The notes under the pieces: generated by a model
Seen by the model: the letters and a program-made list of their open reading frames with translations, nothing else
Told to the model about the DNA's origin: nothing
Database searches by the model: none
Origin: DATCDR01 sp036510575
GTDB taxonomy: Bacteria; Actinomycetota; Acidimicrobiia; Acidimicrobiales; Bog-793
Assembly: GCA_036510575.1 (NCBI GenBank)
Contig: DATCDR010000136.1
Span: 1 to 5,894, forward strand
Length of the DNA stretch: 5,894 nt
Direction of reading: 5' to 3'
Program-made: the position numbers and the translations under genes
In this document: positions 1-5,894 of the stretch, piece by piece
Layout: every line of letters starts with the position of its first letter
How positions within the stretch are numbered: position 1 is the first letter of the stretch

Positions 1-629
1 TCTCGCTCGAGCGCTACGACGCGGTCATCGATGCTTACCTCCGGGGCCTCGAGCGCCTCGTCGAAGGTGGCGGCGACGCTTCGAAGGTCTCCTCGGTCGC
101 CTCGTTCTTCGTCAGCCGGGTCGACACCGAAGTCGACAAACGGCTCGACGTGATCATCGCTGCCGGCGGTGCGCCAGCAGCGACGGCTGAGGGGATCCGG
201 GGCCAGGCAGCTCTCGCGCAGGCTCGCCTCGCGTATGCGCTCTTTAAGGAGCGGTTCTCGGGCAGTCAGTTCGCCGAGCTGAAACAGGCGGGCGCGCGCG
301 TTCAGCGACCGCTTTGGGCATCGACCTCGACGAAGGACCCGAGCTACCCAGATCTGCTTTACGTCGACGGTCTGATCGGCAACGACACGGTGAACACGAT
401 GCCAGCAGCGACGGTTGAGGCTTTTCTCGACCACGGTGTCGTGGCACCTACGCTCGACCAGGACCCGGTCGCGTCGCGTTCAGTACTCGACGCGCTTGGC
501 AGTGTCGGCATCGACTTAACGGACGTCACCGACACGCTTGAGCGTGAGGGACTCGCCTCATTCGCGAAGTCCTTCGACGACTTGATCGAGAAGCTTCGCG
601 AGAAGGCCGCAGTTCTCCAAAAGGCGTAG
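1..629 (+). CDS. tal: Transaldolase, 3' part (5' end outside window)
   Basis: Transaldolase moves a dihydroxyacetone unit between sedoheptulose-7-P and glyceraldehyde-3-P in the non-oxidative pentose phosphate pathway, in the cytoplasm. The frame is open from base 3 and gives 208 residues to the TAG at 627-629. It begins at SLERY, which follows the conserved strand after the Schiff-base lysine, so that lysine and about 160 N-terminal residues lie off the left edge, judging from the usual length near 370 of the actinobacterial-type family. Visible hallmarks are SVASFFVSRVDTEVD (fragment residues 31-45), RPLWASTSTKDPSYPD (102-117, the phosphate-binding region) and VNTMPAAT (130-137). The GTG at 150 is an internal valine, not a start: conserved sequence continues upstream in frame. 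pgi follows after 32 bases. Identity is firm; activity cannot be judged without the N-terminal half. Confidence 0.95.
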   Translation, partial: SLERYDAVIDAYLRGLERLVEGGGDASKVSSVASFFVSRVDTEVDKRLDVIIAAGGAPAATAEGIRGQAALAQARLAYALFKERFSGSQFAELKQAGARVQRPLWASTSTKDPSYPDLLYVDGLIGNDTVNTMPAATVEAFLDHGVVAPTLDQDPVASRSVLDALGSVGIDLTDVTDTLEREGLASFAKSFDDLIEKLREKAAVLQKA

Positions 630-640
630 TTACGCACTCG

Positions 641-646
641 AAAGGA
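641..646 (+). promoter_or_regulatory. Possible ribosome binding site for pgi, long spacing
   Basis: AAAGGA is the best Shine-Dalgarno match before pgi, but 15 bases separate it from the GTG at 662, longer than the usual 5-9. No ATG, GTG or TTG occurs in the pgi frame between the upstream TGA at 545 and 662, so no better-placed upstream start exists. The first downstream ATG (683) would be even farther away. The long spacing suggests weak initiation or coupling to tal translation. Confidence 0.4.
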
Positions 647-661
647 ACAAGCGTCCCGGTC

Positions 662-2038
662 GTGCCAATAACTCCCGAAGAGATGCTTGAACGCCTTATG
701 CGCGGCTCCACCACGCTGTGGCCGATCGGAAGTGTCGCCGGTTCCCGTCTCGGCTGGCTCGAATCGCCAAAGGAGATGGAGAAGGAGGCGAACGATCTCC
801 GACACTGGGCGGACTCGATCGACCAAGAGGTCGTGGTCCTCCTCGGCATGGGTGGTTCCTCCCTCGGGCCGGCGGTGCTCGCGGCGTTCGCTCAGTCCTT
901 CGGAGCACTAAACGGGCGACGCCTCGTCGTCTGTGACACGACCGAGCCGTCAACTGTAGTCAACACTCCCTTCGAGGACGCATTCATCCTCGTCTCTTCG
1001 AAGTCCGGGACGACGCTCGAGTCGAGTGTGCTTTTCGACTACGCGGTGACGCGCCAACGAGACGTCCGGCGCTACGCGATCATCACCGATCCAGGTACCC
1101 CGCTCTCCCTCGACGGCAAGGCTAAGCGCGTGAACCGAGTGTTCGAGAACCGTTCCGACATCGGTGGCCGTTACTCGGTGCTTTCCTATTTCGGCATGGT
1201 TCCCGCCGCACTTTTGGGCTATGACGTCGCCGAGCTCGCCGGGCGTGCGCTAGAAGGCGACCACCACGAGGCGGTGGAGCTCGGCATCGAGCTTGCTCAA
1301 GGTGCCCTCGAGGGGCGTGACAAGGCGACGATCCTGGTCGAAGACAAGGCGAGTGCCTTCGGATTGTGGGTAGAACAGCTCCTCGCCGAGTCCACCGGCA
1401 AGCTCGGTCGTGGCATCGTTCCGGTGCCGACCGATGAGCTCGAAAGCGGTGAGGATCGTGAGCAGGTACATGTCGAGCTAACAGCGGCTCATGAGGTAGG
1501 GGCTGCCTTTTACCGCTTCGAGATCGCCACGGCGATAGCTGGGCACGTGCTCGGTCTCGATCCGTTCGATGAGCCGAACGTCGCTGAGTCCAAGGCGAAC
1601 ACAAACCGAGTGCTCGCGGACCTGCCGCTTGTTGCACAGAGCTCTGAACAGCCGAGCGCGCTCGCACCCTTCCTGGCTGATGAACTGCGTCCAGGTGATT
1701 ACGTGAGTATCCAGGCGTATCTTCCCTACGGCTCTGAGACTCAGCTAGAGCGGTTGCGGAAGAAGATCCGTGACGATCACGGCGGGATCGCCGTCACCGC
1801 AGGATATGGACCGCGCTTTTTGCACTCGACCGGACAGCTGCACAAAGGTGGTCCGAACTCGGTCGTCGCGGTGCAACTCGTAGCGAACTCTCCGCGAGAG
1901 CAGTTGGCCATTCCTGACAAGGATTATGACTTCGCGACGTTGATCGAGGCACAGGCGATCGGCGACCGCGAGAGCCTGCTCTCCCATGGCCGGCGAGTCG
2001 TTACGATCGCTATCGATGAATTGAGCGAGCTCCTCTGA
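662..2038 (+). CDS. pgi: Glucose-6-phosphate isomerase, Tal-Pgi-type
   Basis: Interconverts glucose-6-P and fructose-6-P, linking glycolysis to the oxidative pentose phosphate branch encoded just downstream. The 458-residue protein carries two SIS-type sugar-phosphate domains. Visible motifs are LGMGGSSLGP (61-70), the phosphate loop SSKSGTT (112-118), DIGGRYSVLSYFG (166-178), ESTGK (243-247, whose Glu matches the catalytic base of PGIs) and FDEPNVAESK (302-311, whose Lys matches the conserved C-terminal PGI lysine). YGPRFLHSTGQLHKGGPN (382-399) holds histidines that could serve ring opening. This last motif, lying after FDEPNV, is as I recall it in the Pgi half of bifunctional Tal-Pgi proteins; here it is a separate protein. 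GTG 662 is the most upstream start available in frame; ATG 683 (residue 8) is the alternative. Family assignment is firm; the exact start is less so. Confidence 0.93.
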   Translation: MPITPEEMLERLMRGSTTLWPIGSVAGSRLGWLESPKEMEKEANDLRHWADSIDQEVVVLLGMGGSSLGPAVLAAFAQSFGALNGRRLVVCDTTEPSTVVNTPFEDAFILVSSKSGTTLESSVLFDYAVTRQRDVRRYAIITDPGTPLSLDGKAKRVNRVFENRSDIGGRYSVLSYFGMVPAALLGYDVAELAGRALEGDHHEAVELGIELAQGALEGRDKATILVEDKASAFGLWVEQLLAESTGKLGRGIVPVPTDELESGEDREQVHVELTAAHEVGAAFYRFEIATAIAGHVLGLDPFDEPNVAESKANTNRVLADLPLVAQSSEQPSALAPFLADELRPGDYVSIQAYLPYGSETQLERLRKKIRDDHGGIAVTAGYGPRFLHSTGQLHKGGPNSVVAVQLVANSPREQLAIPDKDYDFATLIEAQAIGDRESLLSHGRRVVTIAIDELSELL

Positions 2039-2101
2039 CGCATGTGCCGCGTCGGGTTCTGCGCACCTGCTGGCCGGCACGTAGCGCGGTGGGAGATGGA
2101 G

Positions 2102-2124
2102 CTCAGTTTGTCGTATCAACTGAG
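2102..2124. repeat. Perfect 7-bp inverted repeat upstream of zwf
   Basis: The arms CTCAGTT (2102-2108) and AACTGAG (2118-2124) are exact reverse complements separated by 9 bases, giving a 23-bp dyad about 140 bases before the zwf start. No T-run follows, so it is not a classic terminator. The size and spacing suit either an operator for a dimeric regulator or a small hairpin in a leader RNA; the sequence does not decide between these, and chance is possible. Confidence 0.5.
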
Positions 2125-2248
2125 AGGATTCGACTACGACGCCGTTAGGAACCTTCGTGGAGTTGACCTCGCCCGAATTAGAACCATCGGCGGCGAGGCA
2201 TTCCAGTTTCGGTCCGCTCCCTTGTTCCGCACCGCCGGCCCGAACAGC

Positions 2249-2254
2249 AAAGGA
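2249..2254 (+). promoter_or_regulatory. Ribosome binding site of zwf
   Basis: AAAGGA lies 8 bases before the ATG at 2263, ideal spacing and the best Shine-Dalgarno match in the window. It fixes the zwf start and means zwf can be initiated independently of any upstream translation. Confidence 0.8.
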
Positions 2255-2262
2255 TTGACGTC

Positions 2263-3795
2263 ATGACACAGGTCATCGATGACCTCGGCGTGGATCTCTC
2301 CACGCTCGACGGCGTGGGGACGCGCACACCGCACCCGCTCGTACTCGTCATCTTCGGCGCGTCGGGCGACCTCGCAGGTCGCAAGATCCTGCCGGCGCTC
2401 GCGCAGTTGGCCGAGCAACACTCGCTGCCGAAGGAGTTCGCGGTGGTCGGCGTCTCGCGCACCTATTTCTCCGACGAGGAGTACCAGAACACGTGCCGGC
2501 GCGAGGGGCCAGCCGACGCGCCGATATGGAGCCAGATCTGTGGGAACTTCCGCTACCTGGCCGGCGACTATACCGACGACGACCTCTTCGTCAGACTCGA
2601 TTCGCTGCTCGCCGACATCGACGCCTCGGTCGGCACCGGTGGCAACCGGATCTACTATCTCGCCACGATCCCGACACTGTTCGCCAGAGTCGCCGAAGGC
2701 CTCGGCTCTGCCGGGTTGAACAAGCCAGCTGGAGATGGCACCTTCGCCCGACTGGTGGTGGAGAAGCCCTTCGGGACGGACCTTTCGAGCTCACGTGTGC
2801 TCGAAGGCCAGCTACACGAGTTCTTCAAGGAAGAGCAGATCTTCCGGATCGACCACTACATGGGCAAAGAGACGGTGCTGAACATCTTCGCCCTTCGCTT
2901 CGCGAACTCGATCTTCGAGCCCATTTGGAATCGCCGCTACGTCGACCATATCCAGGTGACCGTCGCCGAGAGCCTTGGCGTCGAGCACCGCGGCGCGTTC
3001 TATGAGAGTGCAGGGGCGCTTCGTGACATCGTGCAGAACCACGTCATGCAGGTGCTCGCCCTCACCTTGATGGAGCCGCCCGCCTCGATGGATGCGACTG
3101 CTATCCGGGATGAGAAGGTCAAGCTGCTGCGCTCGATGGTGATTCCTTCCTCGGACCAGGCGGCGAGTTTCGTGGTGCGCGGTCAATACGGTGCAGGAGC
3201 CATCGACGGCGAGTCGGTGATCGGCTATCGAGACGAGCCGGGCGTGTCGCCGGTCTCGGAGACGGAGACCTACGTCGCTGCGCGGCTCGGCGTCGACAAC
3301 TGGCGTTGGGCAGGTGTGCCGATCTTCGTGCGTACCGGCAAGCGGCTCGCCAAGCGCTCGACGGAGTTCTCGATGTTCTTCCAGCGACCGCCGCACCTTC
3401 CCTTCGCCGGCTCGCTCTCGCGTGATCTGCGTCCCGATGCGCTGACGCTTCGCATCCAGCCAGACGAGGGAATCAGCCTCGCCTTTGGCGCGAAGGTCCC
3501 AGGCCCTGAGTTTCGGGTGCGCACCGTGGAGATGGAGTTCTCCTACTCAGATGCCTTCCCTGGTCCGACTGCTGACGCCTACGAGCGACTCCTCCTCGAT
3601 GCGATGATTGGCGACGCGATGCTCTTTATCCGTGCCGACGAGGTGGATCAGGCGTGGCAGAACGTCGCGCCGATGCTCGAGAGCTTCGCGATCCTTCAGC
3701 CGCCGCTCGCTCGCTACGACGCCGGCTCTTGGGGTCCGGTCGAGGCCGACCAGTTGATCGAGTCGACCGGCCACCGCTGGCGAAATCCGTCCTGA
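2263..3795 (+). CDS. zwf: Glucose-6-phosphate 1-dehydrogenase
   Basis: Oxidises glucose-6-P to 6-phosphoglucono-1,5-lactone with NAD(P)+, the committed step of the oxidative pentose phosphate pathway, in the cytoplasm. The 510-residue length is normal for the family. The N-terminal Rossmann domain shows GASGDLAGRK (32-41), the nucleotide-binding loop. EKPFG follows at 167-171. The active-site signature RIDHYMGKE is at 195-203, with Asp197, His198 and Lys202 in the conserved places, and QNHVMQ (258-263) supplies the catalytic-base histidine (His260). The C-terminal domain includes FVRTGKRL (355-362). The ATG is set by a well-spaced AAAGGA. The first 25 or so residues are a variable acidic extension. 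pgl begins one base after the stop. No opcA-like gene lies between zwf and pgl, unlike many actinobacteria. All key residues are present, so an active enzyme is expected. Confidence 0.97.
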   Translation: MTQVIDDLGVDLSTLDGVGTRTPHPLVLVIFGASGDLAGRKILPALAQLAEQHSLPKEFAVVGVSRTYFSDEEYQNTCRREGPADAPIWSQICGNFRYLAGDYTDDDLFVRLDSLLADIDASVGTGGNRIYYLATIPTLFARVAEGLGSAGLNKPAGDGTFARLVVEKPFGTDLSSSRVLEGQLHEFFKEEQIFRIDHYMGKETVLNIFALRFANSIFEPIWNRRYVDHIQVTVAESLGVEHRGAFYESAGALRDIVQNHVMQVLALTLMEPPASMDATAIRDEKVKLLRSMVIPSSDQAASFVVRGQYGAGAIDGESVIGYRDEPGVSPVSETETYVAARLGVDNWRWAGVPIFVRTGKRLAKRSTEFSMFFQRPPHLPFAGSLSRDLRPDALTLRIQPDEGISLAFGAKVPGPEFRVRTVEMEFSYSDAFPGPTADAYERLLLDAMIGDAMLFIRADEVDQAWQNVAPMLESFAILQPPLARYDAGSWGPVEADQLIESTGHRWRNPS

Positions 3796-3796
3796 G

Positions 3797-4489
3797 ATGA
3801 ACGGTGAGATCCGAATCGTCGACGACGTGCCGGCTGCTTACGCGGCGCTGATCGAAGAGGCATTCGTGAAGAGTGCGCCGGCGCGCGGGCAACGACCCTT
3901 TCGCCTCGCCGCGTCGGGTGGAAACTCCGGCGCGGCGAGCTTTCGGGCGTTGATGAACTCCAGCGTCGTCGACTTCGCCGAGGTCGATCTCTACTTCGTC
4001 GACGAGCGGTGTGTGGACCTCTCCTCTGATGACTCGAACCAACATGCGATCGCAGAGCTTTTAGGCGACAAGCTAAGGACGCTCGCCGGCTTTCACCCGA
4101 TGTCATGTGAGGACGGCGCGGAGGCCTACGACGAGCTGCTCCGCAAAGCCGGCACGCTCGACGCGGTCCAGCTTGGGCTCGGGCCGGACGGTCATACCGC
4201 GTCGATCTTTCCAGGGTCGTCGGCGCTCGACGTCGATGACTCGAGGCTCGTGGTGCAAAACGTGGATCCCTCCGGAACCAATGTGCATGACCGATTGACG
4301 CTCACCTATGCCGGGATCCGCCTCGCGCCGCTCGTGATCTTCACGGTGATCGGAGCCGCCAGAGCCGACGTCGTCGCAAAGATCGCCGCAGGTGAGGATC
4401 TGCCGGCGAGCAGAGTCGTCGCGGACCGTGTGATTTGGCTGATCGAGACTGACGCCGGTTCGCTGTTGAACGGGGTGGGACATGAGTGA
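3797..4489 (+). CDS. pgl: 6-phosphogluconolactonase
   Basis: Hydrolyses 6-phosphogluconolactone, the Zwf product, to 6-phosphogluconate. The 230-residue protein belongs to the DevB/SOL family related to glucosamine-6-P isomerases. Hallmarks are LAASGGNSG (37-45, the sugar-phosphate loop that reads GGSTP in many relatives), VDLYFVDERCVDLSSDDSNQ (63-82, the VDER...SN signature), GLGPDGHTASIFPGSSAL (127-144, the GxGxDGHxASxFP signature) and RLTLTYAGI (166-174). Near the end RVIWLIETDA fits the family's C-terminal helix region. The ATG overlaps the zwf end as TGAGATG, with one base between genes and no good Shine-Dalgarno sequence, so translation is probably coupled to zwf. The 3' end overlaps the next gene by 8 bases. 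Only the GGNSG loop departs from the commonest form; I recall similar variants in actinobacteria, so activity is expected. Confidence 0.94.
   Translation: MNGEIRIVDDVPAAYAALIEEAFVKSAPARGQRPFRLAASGGNSGAASFRALMNSSVVDFAEVDLYFVDERCVDLSSDDSNQHAIAELLGDKLRTLAGFHPMSCEDGAEAYDELLRKAGTLDAVQLGLGPDGHTASIFPGSSALDVDDSRLVVQNVDPSGTNVHDRLTLTYAGIRLAPLVIFTVIGAARADVVAKIAAGEDLPASRVVADRVIWLIETDAGSLLNGVGHE
4472..4480 (+). promoter_or_regulatory. Ribosome binding site of the LOG-family gene
   Basis: The G-rich GGGGTGGGA sits inside the pgl 3' end, one base before the ATG at 4482. The usable GGGG/GGTGG core is a few bases back. With the 8-base gene overlap it supports start 4482 and translational coupling to pgl. Confidence 0.45.
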
Positions 4490-5543
4490 GATCGAGACAG
4501 GCGATGCGGTGCCCGCCTTCGTCGCCAGCCCACCTGCAGCCATTAACGCGATGGTCGAAGAGCTGCTCGACACGACAGGTGTCGATCGGAACCGTGACCT
4601 GCTTCGTGAGATCGTGCTTTCGACGCTTGGCTTCGCGACCGCGAATGCGAGCAGGCTGGATCTAAAGATCGCCCGCTCGGCGATCGCGGAGATGGCCGCG
4701 GCCTTCCGGGTCTTTGCTCCATACCGAGACGTCCGCAAGGTCACGATGTTTGGATCGGCGCGGACTGCGCCGTCCGACCCGCTGTACGCGCTCGCCAGAG
4801 AACTTGCCGCGGAGCTCTCCGAGGCCGGCTACATGGTCGTGACCGGTGCAGGGCCCGGGATCATGGCTGCTGGAAGCGAGGGTGCGGGGCGCAACATGAC
4901 GCTCGGTGTCAATATCAAGCTGCCCTTTGAGACCACGGCGAATGCCTACATCGACCCTGACGACAAGCTCGTCGAGATGAAGTACTTCTTCACCAGGAAG
5001 TTGATGTTGATGAAGGAGTCGATCGGTTATCTCGTGATGCCTGGCGGATTCGGGACGCTCGACGAGTGCTTCGAGCTCCTCACGCTGATCCAGACCGGCA
5101 AGGCCGAGCCGGCGCCGGTTGTGCTGATCGACATCGAAGGACATCACTACTGGAACCATTGGGAGCGGTTCTTGAACGAGGAGGTCTACGCGCGCGGCTT
5201 CGCCGACACAATCGACTCCGCCCTCTACCGGATCGTCGACACTCCAAAGGCCGCGATCGACGAGCTGCTCGGCTTTCACCGCAACTACCAGTCGCGGCGC
5301 TTTGTCGGAAGGACGATGGTGATCCGGTTGATCCGCGCCCCCGACGACGAGACGATTACTCGACTTTCACATGACTACGCCGACATCTGCTCGGCAAAGG
5401 GCATCTGGAGAACCGAGCCGCTAGCTGCTGAGCGACAGGGCAACGACGAGCTCGGCTACGAGCGGATCGCGCTCGAATACAGCAGGGCACATCAAAATCG
5501 GCTGCGCCAGCTGATCGACGAACTGAACGCGATCCCCTTTTAG
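4482..5543 (+). CDS. LOG-family (TIGR00730-like) nucleotide phosphoribohydrolase-like protein
   Basis: LOG-family proteins, often mislabelled lysine decarboxylases, include enzymes that hydrolyse nucleoside 5'-monophosphates to free base and ribose-5-phosphate. The Rossmann core spans about residues 85-265 of 353: VTMFGSART (87-95), VVTGAGPGIMAAGSEGAG (119-136), FFTRKLMLMK (169-178, with conserved Arg172 and Lys173) and PGGFGTLDE (187-195, the PGGxGTxxE signature with Glu195). These are the residues expected for catalysis. Before the core is a helical, charged N-terminal region (about 1-85); after it is an extension of about 90 residues (from HRNYQSRRFVGR at 266) that short plant-type LOG proteins lack, so this is a long-form member whose substrate is uncertain. 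The gene overlaps pgl by 8 bases and is probably translated with it. Its product ribose-5-P would join the pathway encoded alongside. Family is clear; substrate is inference. Confidence 0.88.
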   Translation: MSEIETGDAVPAFVASPPAAINAMVEELLDTTGVDRNRDLLREIVLSTLGFATANASRLDLKIARSAIAEMAAAFRVFAPYRDVRKVTMFGSARTAPSDPLYALARELAAELSEAGYMVVTGAGPGIMAAGSEGAGRNMTLGVNIKLPFETTANAYIDPDDKLVEMKYFFTRKLMLMKESIGYLVMPGGFGTLDECFELLTLIQTGKAEPAPVVLIDIEGHHYWNHWERFLNEEVYARGFADTIDSALYRIVDTPKAAIDELLGFHRNYQSRRFVGRTMVIRLIRAPDDETITRLSHDYADICSAKGIWRTEPLAAERQGNDELGYERIALEYSRAHQNRLRQLIDELNAIPF

Positions 5544-5547
5544 CGAC

Positions 5548-5566
5548 ACCTCGAGCGCCTCGTGGT
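5548..5566. terminator. Imperfect hairpin between convergent genes
   Basis: ACCTCGAG (5548-5555) and CTCGTGGT (5559-5566) pair over 8 positions with one mismatch around a 3-base loop, 4 bases after the LOG-gene stop. On the other strand it lies about 30 bases past the convergent gene's stop, so it could serve both. No T-run follows on either strand, so it is not a canonical intrinsic terminator. An overlapping 8-bp palindrome CCAGCTGG (5567-5574) adjoins it. Confidence 0.3.
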
Positions 5567-5595
5567 CCAGCTGGTCCCACTCGACCGGTTCTTGC

Positions 5596-5894
5596 CTAGG
5601 TCTCAGCGATCTCCTCAGAGCCTGCTGCTCCTCGGAGCGCGATCGTCGCCCGCTCGATCGCGTGGCGTGCGCGAGTAGCTCGCCGTTCGATCTCTGGGCG
5701 CTTGCCGGCATTGGAACGCACGGCCTCGTGCAACAAGTCGAGGACGAGGTCGTCTAGGTGACTGCTTAAGTACGAGCTCTCTTTAGCTGACCTGCCACGC
5801 CGTCGTGCCGCGCCGAGAATGCCCTTTTCGGGGGCGCCGCGATCATTGAAACTTCCCGCCTGTTCGCCGACGGTCGGCTCCCTGCCCCGGATCT
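5596..5894 (-). CDS. Unrecognised protein, C-terminal part (start outside window)
   Basis: Reading leftward from the right edge, one - strand frame is open for 98 codons and ends at TAG (complement of 5596-5598); there is no start inside the window, so the gene continues beyond it. The visible part begins IRGREPTVGEQAGSFNDRG, followed by a basic stretch AARRRGRSAK (28-37). Two probable amphipathic helices come next, about 40-60 (YLSSHLDDLVLDLLHEAV) and 66-88 (PEIERRATRARHAIERATIALRG), then a short acidic tail. Composition, G/C-rich third codon positions and A/T-richer second positions look like real coding, and no other frame here reads as a better protein. It would converge on the LOG gene with 52 bases between stops. 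I do not recognise the family; no function is proposed. Chance open frame remains possible. Confidence 0.55.
   Translation of the reverse strand, partial: IRGREPTVGEQAGSFNDRGAPEKGILGAARRRGRSAKESSYLSSHLDDLVLDLLHEAVRSNAGKRPEIERRATRARHAIERATIALRGAAGSEEIAET

Larger units (their letters stand above)
2039..2262 (+). other. 224-bp pgi-zwf intergenic region
   Basis: This is the only long gap inside the cluster. It holds a perfect 7-bp inverted repeat (2102-2124) and the zwf ribosome binding site (2249-2254). I see no convincing -35/-10 pair: TTGACC at 2163 has no -10 at proper spacing, and no TANNNT hexamer is well placed. There is no stem followed by a T-run, so no intrinsic terminator. A 74-codon frame (2042-2266) starts four bases after the pgi stop and ends in an ATGA overlap with zwf. 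It has several AGG/AGA codons, no ribosome binding site and no recognisable motif, and a stop-free run of that length is not unusual at this GC. I therefore do not call it a gene, but the region is a plausible zwf leader or promoter region. Confidence 0.6.

Noticed and set aside
150..629. GTG at 150 as the start of a 159-residue protein
   Set aside because: Conserved transaldolase sequence (SLERY to DTEVDKRL) continues upstream in the same frame to the left edge, so this is an internal valine of a gene that starts outside the window.
359..826. - strand open frame of 155 codons across the tal-pgi junction
   Set aside because: It lies opposite two clear genes, is rich in Ser/Arg as expected of an antisense reading of high-GC coding DNA, and shows no family motif.
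2148..2190. Promoter-like hexamers in the pgi-zwf gap: GGAACC (ECF-type -35) at 2148 and TTGACC at 2163
   Set aside because: Neither has a matching -10 element at suitable spacing, so I do not call a promoter.
2812..3396. - strand open frame of 194 codons inside zwf
   Set aside because: Entirely antisense to the catalytic core of zwf; long antisense frames are usual in G/C-rich third-position genes, and no motif is visible.
4103..5279. - strand open frames (213 and 205 codons) opposite pgl and the LOG gene
   Set aside because: Both mirror well-supported + strand genes and have antisense-type composition with no recognisable domain.
5567..5580. Palindrome CCAGCTGG and GGTCC direct repeats after the LOG gene
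   Set aside because: Too short to support a mobile-element or attachment site; mentioned only as neighbours of the hairpin.
5421..5711. - strand ATG-started frame of 96 codons near the right end
   Set aside because: It runs far into the LOG gene and competes with the better-looking - strand frame 5596-5894; its Ser/Arg/Gln-rich sequence does not look like a folded protein.

Overview
The window is a compact, high-GC (roughly 60% by eye), almost fully coding stretch of central carbon metabolism. Gene order is tal (3' part only), pgi, zwf, pgl and a LOG-family gene, all on the + strand, followed by a convergent partial gene entering from the right edge. GTG start use, codons rich in G/C at third positions, an actinobacterial-type transaldolase and a Pgi of the kind found in Tal-Pgi fusion proteins suggest a high-GC actinobacterium, perhaps near Acidimicrobiia. 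That placement is inference; no marker gene in the window fixes it.

Layout. 1-629: C-terminal 208 residues of transaldolase; the start and catalytic lysine lie off the left edge. 662-2038: glucose-6-phosphate isomerase. 2039-2262: a 224-bp gap, the only sizeable non-coding stretch inside the cluster, with a perfect 7-bp inverted repeat and a good ribosome binding site for the next gene. 2263-3795: glucose-6-phosphate dehydrogenase. 3797-4489: 6-phosphogluconolactonase, one base after zwf. 4482-5543: a LOG-family (lysine decarboxylase-like) protein overlapping pgl by 8 bases. 5544-5595: short convergent intergenic segment with an imperfect hairpin. 5596-5894 on the - strand: C-terminal part of an unrecognised protein, open to the right edge.

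How the genes work together. Pgi interconverts fructose-6-P and glucose-6-P, Zwf oxidises glucose-6-P to 6-phosphogluconolactone with NAD(P)H formation, and Pgl opens the lactone to 6-phosphogluconate. Transaldolase returns pentose carbon to fructose-6-P. Together with a 6-phosphogluconate dehydrogenase and a transketolase encoded elsewhere, possibly upstream, these make a pentose phosphate cycle. LOG-family enzymes that have been studied split nucleoside 5'-monophosphates into base plus ribose-5-phosphate, so the last gene may feed the same sugar-phosphate pool. zwf-pgl-LOG looks like one tightly coupled translation unit; tal-pgi could be in the same transcript or a separate one ending or re-initiating in the 224-bp gap.

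I found no mobile element, RNA gene, CRISPR array or other sign of a new defence-type or accessory system. The points most worth checking are the split tal/pgi pair whose pgi frame stays open across the tal stop, the absence of opcA between zwf and pgl, the coupled LOG gene, the inverted repeat before zwf, and the unidentified convergent gene.
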